In this document: piece after piece, positions 23,965 through 31,969 of the stretch
How positions within the stretch are numbered: position 1 is the first letter of the stretch
Layout: the number at the start of each line of letters is the position of its first letter
Translations under genes and position numbers: made by a program
From: an uncultured Bacteroidales bacterium
GTDB lineage: Bacteria > Bacteroidota > Bacteroidia > Bacteroidales > Bacteroidaceae
DNA length: 42,476 nucleotides
Direction of reading: 5' to 3'
Assembly: GCA_902801475.1 (NCBI GenBank)
Contig: CADCIO010000024.1
Span: 1 to 42,476 of the forward strand
Notes under the pieces: model-generated
Database searches by the model: none
What the model saw: the letters and a program-made list of their open reading frames with translations, nothing else
What the model was told of the DNA's origin: nothing

Positions 23965-24723
23965 ATGAAAAAGAATCAAATCACATGTTTGACGTTGGCT
24001 ACTGCCCTGCTGGTAAGTAGTTGCACGAGTTCTTATCAGGCAGCAGGCGGAGCGACTGGTGCTATGATTGGCAGTCATGTAGGTGGCGCAATAGGCGCTT
24101 TGTCTGGTCATGGTCACTTCCGCGGCGAGAGTGCTGCATTAGGCAGTCTCATAGGTATGGGCATCGGCGCCATTCTGGGTGTGGGCATCACATCGCAAAT
24201 AGAAGAACAAGAACGAGCCGAAGCGCGTCGATATGAAGGCTATGGTCAAGTCAACACGCGCAACGATGGCGGATACTACGACAACAATGTTGGTTATCAA
24301 ACCAGCGGTGGTTATCAGGGTGGTCAAAATGTGCAGAGTAACCACAATTATCAAATTGGTAATGGCTCTTACGATGGTGCTATTGCTTCCACAGTACTGA
24401 GCATTTCAGAACTTTCCTATATGGATGCAGATGGTGACGGTTATATCTCTAAAGATGAGACAATTGAAGTGGAAGGTTTCATCACCAACACCTCTAATTC
24501 CGTGTTGCGCGACATCGTGATCTATCTGAATGTAAGCGAACCCAAATCGTTCAGTGTGTCACCCTCGCTGACCACGACGCTGCAACCAGGTCAGAAGATT
24601 CGCTACACAGGGCGCGTGCATGGTAATCGCACTCGTGGTCACACTTCGTTGGGCATCAATCTGAGTACAGAATATGCCGGGAAAACCTACACGAGCAACA
24701 CGCTTTTTGTAGGAGTAAAATAA
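23965..24723 (+). CDS. Glycine-zipper lipoprotein with an EF-hand-like loop
   Basis: A 252-residue exported lipoprotein: signal 1-19 with Cys20 in LLVSSC. A glycine-zipper membrane-associating region spans about 28-75 (GAMIGSHVGGAIGALSG and GSLIGMGIGAILGVGI), then a low-complexity Asn/Gly/Tyr-rich stretch (about 90-130). At 154-165, DADGDGYISKDE fits the 12-residue calcium loop of EF-hand or dockerin domains. A C-terminal beta-rich domain resembles a CARDB-like fold by pattern only. It probably sits at the outer membrane. No specific function is known to me. Confidence 0.75.
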   Translation: MKKNQITCLTLATALLVSSCTSSYQAAGGATGAMIGSHVGGAIGALSGHGHFRGESAALGSLIGMGIGAILGVGITSQIEEQERAEARRYEGYGQVNTRNDGGYYDNNVGYQTSGGYQGGQNVQSNHNYQIGNGSYDGAIASTVLSISELSYMDADGDGYISKDETIEVEGFITNTSNSVLRDIVIYLNVSEPKSFSVSPSLTTTLQPGQKIRYTGRVHGNRTRGHTSLGINLSTEYAGKTYTSNTLFVGVK

Positions 24724-24730
24724 CGTTCAA

Positions 24731-25162
24731 TTACACATCGGTGGTGGACAAATTGAGGAAGGATAGTCTGCCATTACGAATAGGGAAGGTGATGTCAACG
24801 CGACCTCTCACCTTCTTTTTTCCTGATGTGGCAGGCTTGAATGTCATTTTCTTGCACACTCTGACAGCTTCTGCATCAAGACTCTTCGTCAACGAACGGA
24901 CAATCTGCGCATTCTCCACGTTGCCTTTGACATTGACAATCACTGCGACAACAATTCTGCCATCCACTTTCTCTCTCAACTTAGGTTGCTTGAAGTTCTT
25001 CAGAAGGAATGCTTCTACCGCCTCTTCCCCACCCTTATATTCAGGTGGAGTCACCTTTTCCCTCCTTTGCTCGGTTTGTTGGCGAGGTGAAAAATCAAAG
25101 AAAAATTGAGCCTTTGCTGATGCTGTCAAAAGCAAAAATAACAGCAGGGTGAAATGTCGCAT
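24731..25162 (-). CDS. TonB C-terminal domain protein (energy transducer-like)
   Basis: A 143-residue exported protein: a signal peptide or anchor (MRHFTLLLFLLLTASAKA), a short polar linker, and a TonB C-terminal fold. The signatures are GRIVVAVIVNVKGNVENAQIVRS and CKKMTFKPATSGKKKVRGRVDI. Bacteroidota carry many such small TonB-like proteins. Without the usual proline-rich spacer and with a probable cleavable signal, a role as a true energy transducer is uncertain. It is convergent with the lipoprotein gene, 7 bases apart. Confidence 0.82.
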   Translation of the reverse strand: MRHFTLLLFLLLTASAKAQFFFDFSPRQQTEQRREKVTPPEYKGGEEAVEAFLLKNFKQPKLREKVDGRIVVAVIVNVKGNVENAQIVRSLTKSLDAEAVRVCKKMTFKPATSGKKKVRGRVDITFPIRNGRLSFLNLSTTDV

Positions 25163-25190
25163 AATCGTTTCGTATTGATGTTTACGGGTT

Positions 25191-25221
25191 CAAAATTAGT
25201 GGAAAGTTTTCGTTCTGGCAA
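25191..25221 (-). promoter_or_regulatory. Promoter of the TonB-domain gene
   Basis: Minus-strand TTG (25221..25219), 20 bases, then TAATTTTG (25198..25191), about 28 bases before the start at 25162. Confidence 0.6.
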
Positions 25222-25283
25222 GAATTTTATTCGGAAAGATGGAAAAATTTTAATTTCTTTAATAATGTGTCAGAAGAAATGCC

Positions 25284-25291
25284 TAACTTTG
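25284..25291 (+). promoter_or_regulatory. -7 box of the purH-mre cluster
   Basis: TAACTTTG at 25284-25291. The -33 element is weak. It implies an unusually long leader of about 130 nt before the ATG at 25431. Confidence 0.5.
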
Positions 25292-25320
25292 CATTTCGTA
25301 AGGCAAAAGGAAACGCTTTG

Positions 25321-25336
25321 TTGTGTGCGCACACAA
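25321..25336. promoter_or_regulatory. Perfect 16-base palindrome in the purH leader
   Basis: TTGTGTGCGCACACAA reads the same on both strands. It lies about 25 bases downstream of the expected transcript start, in the 5' leader of the IMP cyclohydrolase gene. It could be a repressor operator or an RNA hairpin; neither is proven. Confidence 0.5.
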
Positions 25337-25430
25337 GCACCTTGGCGACCAGAGATAATTGAATGAAATGGGCGAATTGCTTACACAAAGAATCAATAAG
25401 TTTACAACCAATAAAATTTAGGACAAAACA

Positions 25431-26024
25431 ATGGCTGACGCAAAGAAGATTAAGACAGCGCTCGTGTCTGTGTTCCACAAGGACGGATTGGACGAGTTGC
25501 TCGCAGAACTGAACAAAAACGGGGTAAAATTCCTTTCAACAGGAGGTACACAAGCATTTATTGAAAGTCTTGGCTATCCTTGCCAGAAAGTCGAGGACTT
25601 GACAACATATCCATCCATCTTGGGAGGTCGTGTGAAGACATTGCATCCTAAAGTGTTTGGTGGCATTTTGGGTCGTCGCGAATTGGAAAGCGACCAGCAG
25701 GAAATGGCTAAATATGAGATTCCTGAAATTGACCTTGTCATTGTTGACCTCTATCCATTCGAGGAGACTGTGGCTTCAACCAATGACGAGCCTACTATCA
25801 TCGAGAAGATTGACATTGGCGGCATCTCACTCATCCGTGCAGCAGCCAAGAACTTCAACGATGTTGTCATTGTGCCCAGCAAGGCTGAATATAAGCCATT
25901 GCTCGACATTGTCAAGGCACAGGGTGCTGAAACCACAAAGGCACAGCGCAAGCAATTTGCAGAACGTGCATTTGCCACATCAAGCCACTACGACACAGCC
26001 ATTCACGCATATTTCGCAAAATAA
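25431..26024 (+). CDS. Stand-alone IMP cyclohydrolase (PurH N-terminal domain)
   Basis: A 197-residue protein equivalent to only the N-terminal, MGS-like IMP cyclohydrolase domain of PurH, which closes FAICAR to IMP at the last purine step. Visible signatures are VSVFHKDGLDELL, FLSTGGTQ, GGRVKTLHPKV and IGGISLIRAAAKN. The usual AICAR transformylase domain (about 300 more residues) is absent. Only 39 bases separate the stop from mreB, so there is no hidden remnant. The end (SSHYDTAIHAYF) matches the natural domain boundary, indicating a genuine split enzyme. The transformylase must be encoded elsewhere. Confidence 0.85.
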   Translation: MADAKKIKTALVSVFHKDGLDELLAELNKNGVKFLSTGGTQAFIESLGYPCQKVEDLTTYPSILGGRVKTLHPKVFGGILGRRELESDQQEMAKYEIPEIDLVIVDLYPFEETVASTNDEPTIIEKIDIGGISLIRAAAKNFNDVVIVPSKAEYKPLLDIVKAQGAETTKAQRKQFAERAFATSSHYDTAIHAYFAK

Positions 26025-26063
26025 AAACAAATCGTAAACAACTGTCAATTTGTAAATGAGATT

Positions 26064-27086
26064 ATGGGATTTTTCTCTTTGACACAAGATATAGCGATGG
26101 ACCTTGGTACCGCTAACACCATCATCACCATCAACGGTAAAGTGGTAGTGGACGAGCCATCGGTTGTTGCTCTCGACAAGAAGAACAACAAAATGATTGC
26201 CGTAGGTCATAAGGCAAAGATGATGTACGGAAAGGAGCACGAAGGCATCCGCACCTGTCGTCCTTTGCGCGACGGCGTGATTGCCGACTTCTATGCCTGT
26301 GAGCAGATGATGCGCGGCCTCATCAAGATGGTTAAGACAGGACACCACCTCTTCACTCCATCACTCCGTATGGTGATTGGTGTTCCTTCTGGCTCTACTG
26401 AAGTGGAATTGCGTGCTGTACGCGATAGCGCCGAACACTCTGGCGGTCGTGATGTTTATCTGATTTTTGAACCTATGGCTGCAGCTATTGGTTGCGGTAT
26501 TGACGTAGAAGCTCCAGAAGGTCAGATGATTGTCGATATCGGTGGTGGATCTACGGAAATTGCAGTCATCTCTTTGGGTGGTATTGTGAGCAACAATTCC
26601 ATCCGTGTGGCAGGTGATGAACTGACAGCAGACATTCAGGAATATATGGCGCGTCAGCACAACGTGAAGGTGTCTGAGCGTATGGCTGAACGCATTAAGA
26701 TTAATGTAGGTTCGGCACTGACAGACTTGGGTGACGAGGCTCCAGAAGATTTCGTCGTGCATGGTCCTAACCGTATCACAGCTCTGCCTCTCGAAATCGC
26801 CGTATGCTATCAGGAGATTGCACATTGCATCGACAAGACCATTGCAAAGATTGAAACAGCTGTGCTTCAAGCACTTGAGGCCACTCCACCAGAATTGTAT
26901 GCCGACATCGTGAAGAACGGTATTTGGTTGACTGGTGGTGGTGCATTGCTTCGTGGTCTCGACAAGCGTTTGAGCGACAAGATCCAGATTCCTTTCCATG
27001 TGGACGATGACCCATTGCACTCTGTGGCTAAGGGTACTGGCATTGCATTGAAGAACGTCAACAATTTCCAATTCTTGATGAGATAA
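26064..27086 (+). CDS. mreB: Rod shape-determining actin MreB
   Basis: A 340-residue bacterial actin that organises the elongasome at the inner membrane. DLGTANTIITINGK is phosphate loop 1, VDIGGGSTEIAVISLGG is phosphate loop 2 and LTGGGALLRGLD is the adenosine motif. The N-terminal MGFFSLTQ is a short hydrophobic membrane-binding segment. The length is normal. It is the first gene of the full mreB-mreC-mreD-mrdA-rodA order, and is preceded by the purine gene, probably in the same message. Confidence 0.96.
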   Translation: MGFFSLTQDIAMDLGTANTIITINGKVVVDEPSVVALDKKNNKMIAVGHKAKMMYGKEHEGIRTCRPLRDGVIADFYACEQMMRGLIKMVKTGHHLFTPSLRMVIGVPSGSTEVELRAVRDSAEHSGGRDVYLIFEPMAAAIGCGIDVEAPEGQMIVDIGGGSTEIAVISLGGIVSNNSIRVAGDELTADIQEYMARQHNVKVSERMAERIKINVGSALTDLGDEAPEDFVVHGPNRITALPLEIAVCYQEIAHCIDKTIAKIETAVLQALEATPPELYADIVKNGIWLTGGGALLRGLDKRLSDKIQIPFHVDDDPLHSVAKGTGIALKNVNNFQFLMR

Positions 27087-27095
27087 ACGCACATC

Positions 27096-28043
27096 ATGCG
27101 TGCACTGATTGACTTAATCATACACAACAAGCACTGGTTTGTATTCTTGTTGCTGGAAGTGATAAGCCTTGTCTTTCTTTTCAGTCACAACGGATACCAA
27201 AAAAGTGTGTATTTCACGACTGCTAATGACGTGGTAGGTTCGGCCTACAACGTCATTAGTGGCATTACGTCATATCTCCATCTGAAGGAGGAAAACAATG
27301 GATTAGAAGCTGTCAACGAGCAACTGCGCAAAGAAGTGTATGAGATGCGTCAACAGATGAAGGCGATGCAGAAGGACAGCATAAAACGCATGCCTGCCCT
27401 GTCTCTAAAATACGATGTGGTGAGTGCTCAAGTGGTCAATATGACGATTCATAAACCCAACAACCTCATCACCATCAACAAAGGCGAAGCGGATGGCATT
27501 CGTCCAGAGATGGGAGTCATCTGCTCTCGCGGTGTGGTTGGTATTGTATATATGACCAGCCGCCATTATAGCATTGTAATGCCTCTGTTGAATGTCAACA
27601 GCAAGATTAGTTGCCGACTGCGTAATTCAGAGTATTTCGGGTCACTCGTTTGGCAACGTGGATATGCTGACATCGCTTATGTAACGAGTGTGCCAAGACA
27701 TGCTCCTGTGAAAACGAAGGAAATTGTTGAGACCAATGGCTATTCGGACATTTTCCCTCCAGGTCTTCCAATTGGTGTGGTACAGCACGTCGGCGATTCA
27801 CCTGATGGTATATCCTACTTCCTTAGGGTGAAACTATTTGCAAACTTCCCAACTCTCCGAGAGGTTTCTGTCATTACTAATTACAGTTCTTCAGAACGTC
27901 GCGAACTGGAAGAAATGGCTACAGACCCTATCCGTCAAGACAGCGTCCTTAATAAACAGGACAAGCAGGACAAGCAGGTAATACAAGAGAAACAAAAGGA
28001 TTTGGAAGAGAAGAACCCAATAAACACCGATACTATCAGATGA
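27096..28043 (+). CDS. mreC: Rod shape-determining protein MreC
   Basis: A 315-residue bitopic inner-membrane protein: a transmembrane helix at about 14-30, a coiled coil at about 65-100 and a periplasmic beta-barrel domain (about 105-265) with the MreC-type GDGIRPEMGVICSRGVVG-like stretch. It scaffolds PBP2-RodA. The C-terminal tail (about 275-315) is Lys/Gln/Asp-rich and contains a tandem 9-base DNA repeat (ACAAGCAGG) coding QDKQDKQ. It overlaps mreD by 4 bases. Confidence 0.93.
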   Translation: MRALIDLIIHNKHWFVFLLLEVISLVFLFSHNGYQKSVYFTTANDVVGSAYNVISGITSYLHLKEENNGLEAVNEQLRKEVYEMRQQMKAMQKDSIKRMPALSLKYDVVSAQVVNMTIHKPNNLITINKGEADGIRPEMGVICSRGVVGIVYMTSRHYSIVMPLLNVNSKISCRLRNSEYFGSLVWQRGYADIAYVTSVPRHAPVKTKEIVETNGYSDIFPPGLPIGVVQHVGDSPDGISYFLRVKLFANFPTLREVSVITNYSSSERRELEEMATDPIRQDSVLNKQDKQDKQVIQEKQKDLEEKNPINTDTIR

Positions 28044-28564
28044 ACTCCATATTTTTCACACGTCTTTTCAGACTTCTCATTCTGCTACTCGTTCAGGTGT
28101 TGGTGTTCAACAACATTCACTTGTTAGGCTATATCACTCCACTTGTGATTGGCTACATGGTGGTGTGCATGCATCGTGGAACACCTCGTGTCGGTGTGTT
28201 ATTATGGGGATTTGTAGTGGGCCTTTTGTTCGACATGTTTAGCAATACAGCAGGCATGGCATCTGCCTCATGCACCCTGATTGCCATGATTCAACCAGTC
28301 CTCCTCGAAAGACTTGTCCCTCGAGATTCTGCAGAGAATCTGACTCCGTCCTTTGCTTCATTAGGATTCGGGAATTATGTCTTTTACGTATTTCTTTTGA
28401 TGGCTGTGTTACACAGTTGCTTCTATTTGTTGGATGCTTTTACGCTGACCGATTGGCCTTTGACACTTCTCTCCATTTTAGGAGGTTCCGTGCTCACTAC
28501 ACTCATTATCATCTGCATTGAGCTGTTGATACGTACAAGACAAGAAACGACGCATCACTCCTAA
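28040..28564 (+). CDS. mreD: Rod shape-determining protein MreD
   Basis: A 174-residue integral membrane protein with about five predicted hydrophobic helices. The motif of a PxxxGYMVVCMHRG-like loop and GFVVGLLFDMFS near residue 60 are typical of MreD. It partners MreC in the elongasome. Its ATG overlaps the mreC stop (ATGA), indicating translational coupling. Confidence 0.9.
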   Translation: MNSIFFTRLFRLLILLLVQVLVFNNIHLLGYITPLVIGYMVVCMHRGTPRVGVLLWGFVVGLLFDMFSNTAGMASASCTLIAMIQPVLLERLVPRDSAENLTPSFASLGFGNYVFYVFLLMAVLHSCFYLLDAFTLTDWPLTLLSILGGSVLTTLIIICIELLIRTRQETTHHS

Positions 28565-28570
28565 GAAGCC

Positions 28571-30415
28571 ATGAGAAGCCACTTTTACGAATATCGTAAG
28601 TTTGTACTTGCCGGTATAGCATTGGTGATTGTTCTTTGCTATATCGTCCGTTTGGCTTTTCTACAACTTTCTGATGGTGAATACAAGACCCGTGCTGATG
28701 ACAATGCATTCTTCAACAATGTCATTTTCCCTGCACGTGGTGTCATCTTCGACCGCAATGGCGAGTTGCTTGTTTTCAACCAGCCTGCCTACGACATCAT
28801 GGTCATCATGCGTGAAGTGAGCAACCTCGACACGCTCGACTTCTGCAAAACCATTGGCATCACACAGAAGCAGTTTGACGAACGTATGGCACTTATCAAG
28901 GATCGCAACAAGAATCCTGGTTATTCCACTTATACCCAACAGCTTTTCATGCCACAGATTTCCGCACAGGAGTATGGTGTCTTTCAAGAGAAGTTGTTCC
29001 GTTTTCATGGCTTTTACATTCGCGAACGCACGATTCGTCGTTATGCTACAGACCATTGCGCACATATTCTTGGCGATGTAGCAGAAGTGTCGCAAAAGGA
29101 AGTGGACAACGATGATTATTACGACCCAGGCGATTATATCGGCAAGCAAGGTGTGGAGCGCAGTTATGAAAAAGAGTTGCGAGGAATAAAAGGAGTACAA
29201 ATCTTATTGCGTGATGCTCGTGGACGCATTCAAGGCCACTATCGTAATGGAGAGTTCGACCGAAAGCCCGTTCCAGGCAAGAATCTCACGCTTTCCATAG
29301 ATGCCAAGCTACAGGCTCTTGGCGAGCGACTGATGGAGGGAAAGATGGGAGCGATTGTTGCCATTGAACCTAAGACTGGAGAGATTCTCTGCATGGTCAG
29401 TGCGCCAAGTTACGATCCTCACCGCATGGAGGGAAAGCAACGTAGCTCACAGATGATGGAAATGCAACGTGACCCGATGAAGCCAATGCTCAATCGAGCC
29501 ATCTCCGGTACATATCCTCCTGGTTCGACCTTCAAGACCTCGCAGGGATTGACTTTTTTGCAAGAGGGCATCATCACTTCTTCCACCGCTTATCCCTGCT
29601 ATCGCGGCTTTGTCACTAAAGGTATGCGAGTGGGTTGTCACGGACATGGTTCTCCCCTACCTCTTATTCCCGCCATTGCGACTTCTTGCAACGGATACTT
29701 CTGTTGGGGACTTTACCACATGTTGAGCAACAGAAAGCAATACAAGAACATCCAGGAAGCCTTGACGACATGGAAAGATTATATGGTGTCAATGGGATTT
29801 GGCTATAAGTTGGGCGTCGACCTCCCTGGTGAAGTGCGTGGCATGATTCCTAATGCCGATTACTACGACCGCCGACTAGGTCAGTGGAATGCGCTTAGCG
29901 TCATCTCCATTGCCATCGGACAGGGAGAGGTGACACTCACGCCACTCCAGATAGCCAATCTGGGCGCAACCATTGCGAATCGCGGATATTATGTCACACC
30001 TCACATCGTCAAGAAGATAGAAGGTGGACACATCGCCGACAGTCTCACGGTAAAGCACAAGACCAAGGTGGAGAAAAAGTACTACGACATGGTGGTAGAA
30101 GGAATGCGCAAGGCGGTGTTGGGAGGAACTTGCCGTAGTGCCAACACGTCCATGTATGAAGTGTGTGGTAAGACTGGTACGGCGCAGAACCGAGGAAAAG
30201 ACCACTCGGCTTTCATGGGGTTCGCACCCAAGGAAAATCCCAAGATTGCCATCGCCGTCTATGTTGAGAACGGCGGTTTCGGCGCCACATTCGGAGTGCC
30301 AATTGGCGCACTGATGATGGAACAATACATCAATGGCAAGCTCTCGCCAGCCAGTGAGGCAAAGGCAACATCTTTCCAGAACCGTCATATCGATTATGGA
30401 ACAAGAGAAAGGTAA
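28571..30415 (+). CDS. mrdA: Penicillin-binding protein 2 (elongasome transpeptidase)
   Basis: A 614-residue class B PBP: an N-terminal transmembrane helix (about 12-32), a pedestal/dimerisation region (about 55-230) and a transpeptidase domain. Active-site motifs are SxxK with Ser319 and Lys322 in PGSTFK, SxN as SCN (372-374), and KTG (534-536). It cross-links new lateral-wall peptidoglycan with RodA and is the target of mecillinam-type beta-lactams. It lies 6 bases after mreD and 9 bases before rodA. Confidence 0.95.
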   Translation: MRSHFYEYRKFVLAGIALVIVLCYIVRLAFLQLSDGEYKTRADDNAFFNNVIFPARGVIFDRNGELLVFNQPAYDIMVIMREVSNLDTLDFCKTIGITQKQFDERMALIKDRNKNPGYSTYTQQLFMPQISAQEYGVFQEKLFRFHGFYIRERTIRRYATDHCAHILGDVAEVSQKEVDNDDYYDPGDYIGKQGVERSYEKELRGIKGVQILLRDARGRIQGHYRNGEFDRKPVPGKNLTLSIDAKLQALGERLMEGKMGAIVAIEPKTGEILCMVSAPSYDPHRMEGKQRSSQMMEMQRDPMKPMLNRAISGTYPPGSTFKTSQGLTFLQEGIITSSTAYPCYRGFVTKGMRVGCHGHGSPLPLIPAIATSCNGYFCWGLYHMLSNRKQYKNIQEALTTWKDYMVSMGFGYKLGVDLPGEVRGMIPNADYYDRRLGQWNALSVISIAIGQGEVTLTPLQIANLGATIANRGYYVTPHIVKKIEGGHIADSLTVKHKTKVEKKYYDMVVEGMRKAVLGGTCRSANTSMYEVCGKTGTAQNRGKDHSAFMGFAPKENPKIAIAVYVENGGFGATFGVPIGALMMEQYINGKLSPASEAKATSFQNRHIDYGTRER

Positions 30416-30424
30416 ACGACAACA

Positions 30425-31894
30425 ATGGTAGGACAAGAACAAAGTAGTAAAGGCATATTCCTCAGCATCGACTGGGTGACCATTCTGCTCTACGTGATAC
30501 TCATCGTGTGGGGTTGGTTCAGCGTGTGTGGTGCTTGCTACGACTATAACAATCCCGATCTCTTCAGTTGGGAGACCAATTCAGGCAAGCAGATTGTCTG
30601 GGGAGGCACATCCTTAGTGCTGGCTGCCATACTGATGCTCATCGAGAAACGCTTTTACGACACTGCCGCTTACGTCATTTATGGGGCGATGATGTTCCTG
30701 CTTCTGATCACCATATTCATTGCGCCCGACACAAAAGGTTCCCGTTCTTGGTTGCCCATTGGAGGCTCGGTGAAGATACAACCTGCTGAGTTTGCGAAGT
30801 TTGCTGTGGCACTGGCATTGGGAAAATTGATGGACAAGTATGGCTTCACCATTCGCAAGACCAAGGACATTGGCATTGCGATAGCCTTAATTATTCTCCC
30901 GATGTTGCTCATCATCGCTCAGAAGGAAACTGGTTCCGCGCTCGTCTATTTCGCTTTTTTCCTGATGCTTTATCGTGAGGGAATGACTGGTTCTTTGCTG
31001 TTCACAGGATTTGCTTGCGTCGTCTATTTTGTGGTGGGTATGAAATTCAGCGAAGATTATATTGCCAACATGCCCGTGTCCATCGGTGAGTTTACGGTTT
31101 TGCTGCTGGCAATGATTTTCACTATCGGCATGGTTTGGGTGTACTGCAAAAACCTTTTTGCCGTGAAGTTGATGGCATACATATGCTTCGGCGGCACTTT
31201 GCTGGCCATGATTTTCTCGCTTTATGTCATCCCGTTCAATGTCTGTTACGTGATGCTCGTCCTCTGCATTCTTATGATTGGCTACATCGTCGGTTTAGCA
31301 TTCTATACCCGTCTCGTGCGTTATTCGCTTATCGCCCTATTCGCTATCGGTTCTACAGCTTTCTATTATATCACCGATACGCTTTTCGAACATCTTGGTG
31401 ACCATCAGCGCATCCGTATCGAGGTGCTGCTGGGCATGAAGGACGATCCGCGTGGAGCTGGCTACAACGTCAATCAGGCAAAAATTGCCATTGGTTCAGG
31501 CGGATTGTTTGGTAAGGGATTCCTCAATGGCACACAGACCAAACTCCGCTATGTGCCAGAACAACATACCGACTTCATCTTCTGCACCGTCGGTGAGGAG
31601 GAGGGTTTCATCGGCTCGGCTGGTGTGCTCATCGTTTATCTGTTCTTCATCTGGCGACTCATTGCCGTAGCGGAACGACAAACTGACACAATGGGACGAG
31701 TCTATGGGTATTGCGTGCTCTGCATCTTCCTCTTCCACCTGTTCATCAACGTGGGCATGGTGCTGGGTCTCACACCCGTCATCGGCATTCCCCTCCCCTT
31801 CTTTTCCTACGGAGGCTCATCGCTGTGGGGATTCACGCTGTTGCTTTTCATTTTCCTTCGCATGGACGCAGAAAGAAACTTGAAACAGCGCTAA
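30425..31894 (+). CDS. rodA: Peptidoglycan glycosyltransferase RodA
   Basis: A 489-residue SEDS-family polytopic membrane protein that polymerises lipid II for side-wall growth with PBP2. The SEDS signatures visible are PDTKGSRSWLPIGG, KIQPAEFAKFAVALALGK, QAKIAIGSGGLFGKGFLNGTQ-like loop, PEQHTDFIF and the C-terminal PFFSYGGSS. It is longer than E. coli RodA (370) because of extra central membrane segments (about 195-290), as is usual in Bacteroidales. It ends the mre cluster. Confidence 0.94.
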   Translation: MVGQEQSSKGIFLSIDWVTILLYVILIVWGWFSVCGACYDYNNPDLFSWETNSGKQIVWGGTSLVLAAILMLIEKRFYDTAAYVIYGAMMFLLLITIFIAPDTKGSRSWLPIGGSVKIQPAEFAKFAVALALGKLMDKYGFTIRKTKDIGIAIALIILPMLLIIAQKETGSALVYFAFFLMLYREGMTGSLLFTGFACVVYFVVGMKFSEDYIANMPVSIGEFTVLLLAMIFTIGMVWVYCKNLFAVKLMAYICFGGTLLAMIFSLYVIPFNVCYVMLVLCILMIGYIVGLAFYTRLVRYSLIALFAIGSTAFYYITDTLFEHLGDHQRIRIEVLLGMKDDPRGAGYNVNQAKIAIGSGGLFGKGFLNGTQTKLRYVPEQHTDFIFCTVGEEEGFIGSAGVLIVYLFFIWRLIAVAERQTDTMGRVYGYCVLCIFLFHLFINVGMVLGLTPVIGIPLPFFSYGGSSLWGFTLLLFIFLRMDAERNLKQR

Positions 31895-31969
31895 CCAAAG
31901 GCTTCGAAAATGTTCTTGCAGAGTGTAGGGACATTCCAAAGCAATATAATAACTAAAAACTCAAAAAAA

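Noticed and set aside
26064..31894. mre-rod cluster as a novel system
   Set aside because: All five genes are canonical elongasome components in the standard order.
31895..31969. Cobalamin riboswitch before the TonB-dependent receptor
   Set aside because: The gap is 75 bases, too short, and lacks a recognisable B12-box.
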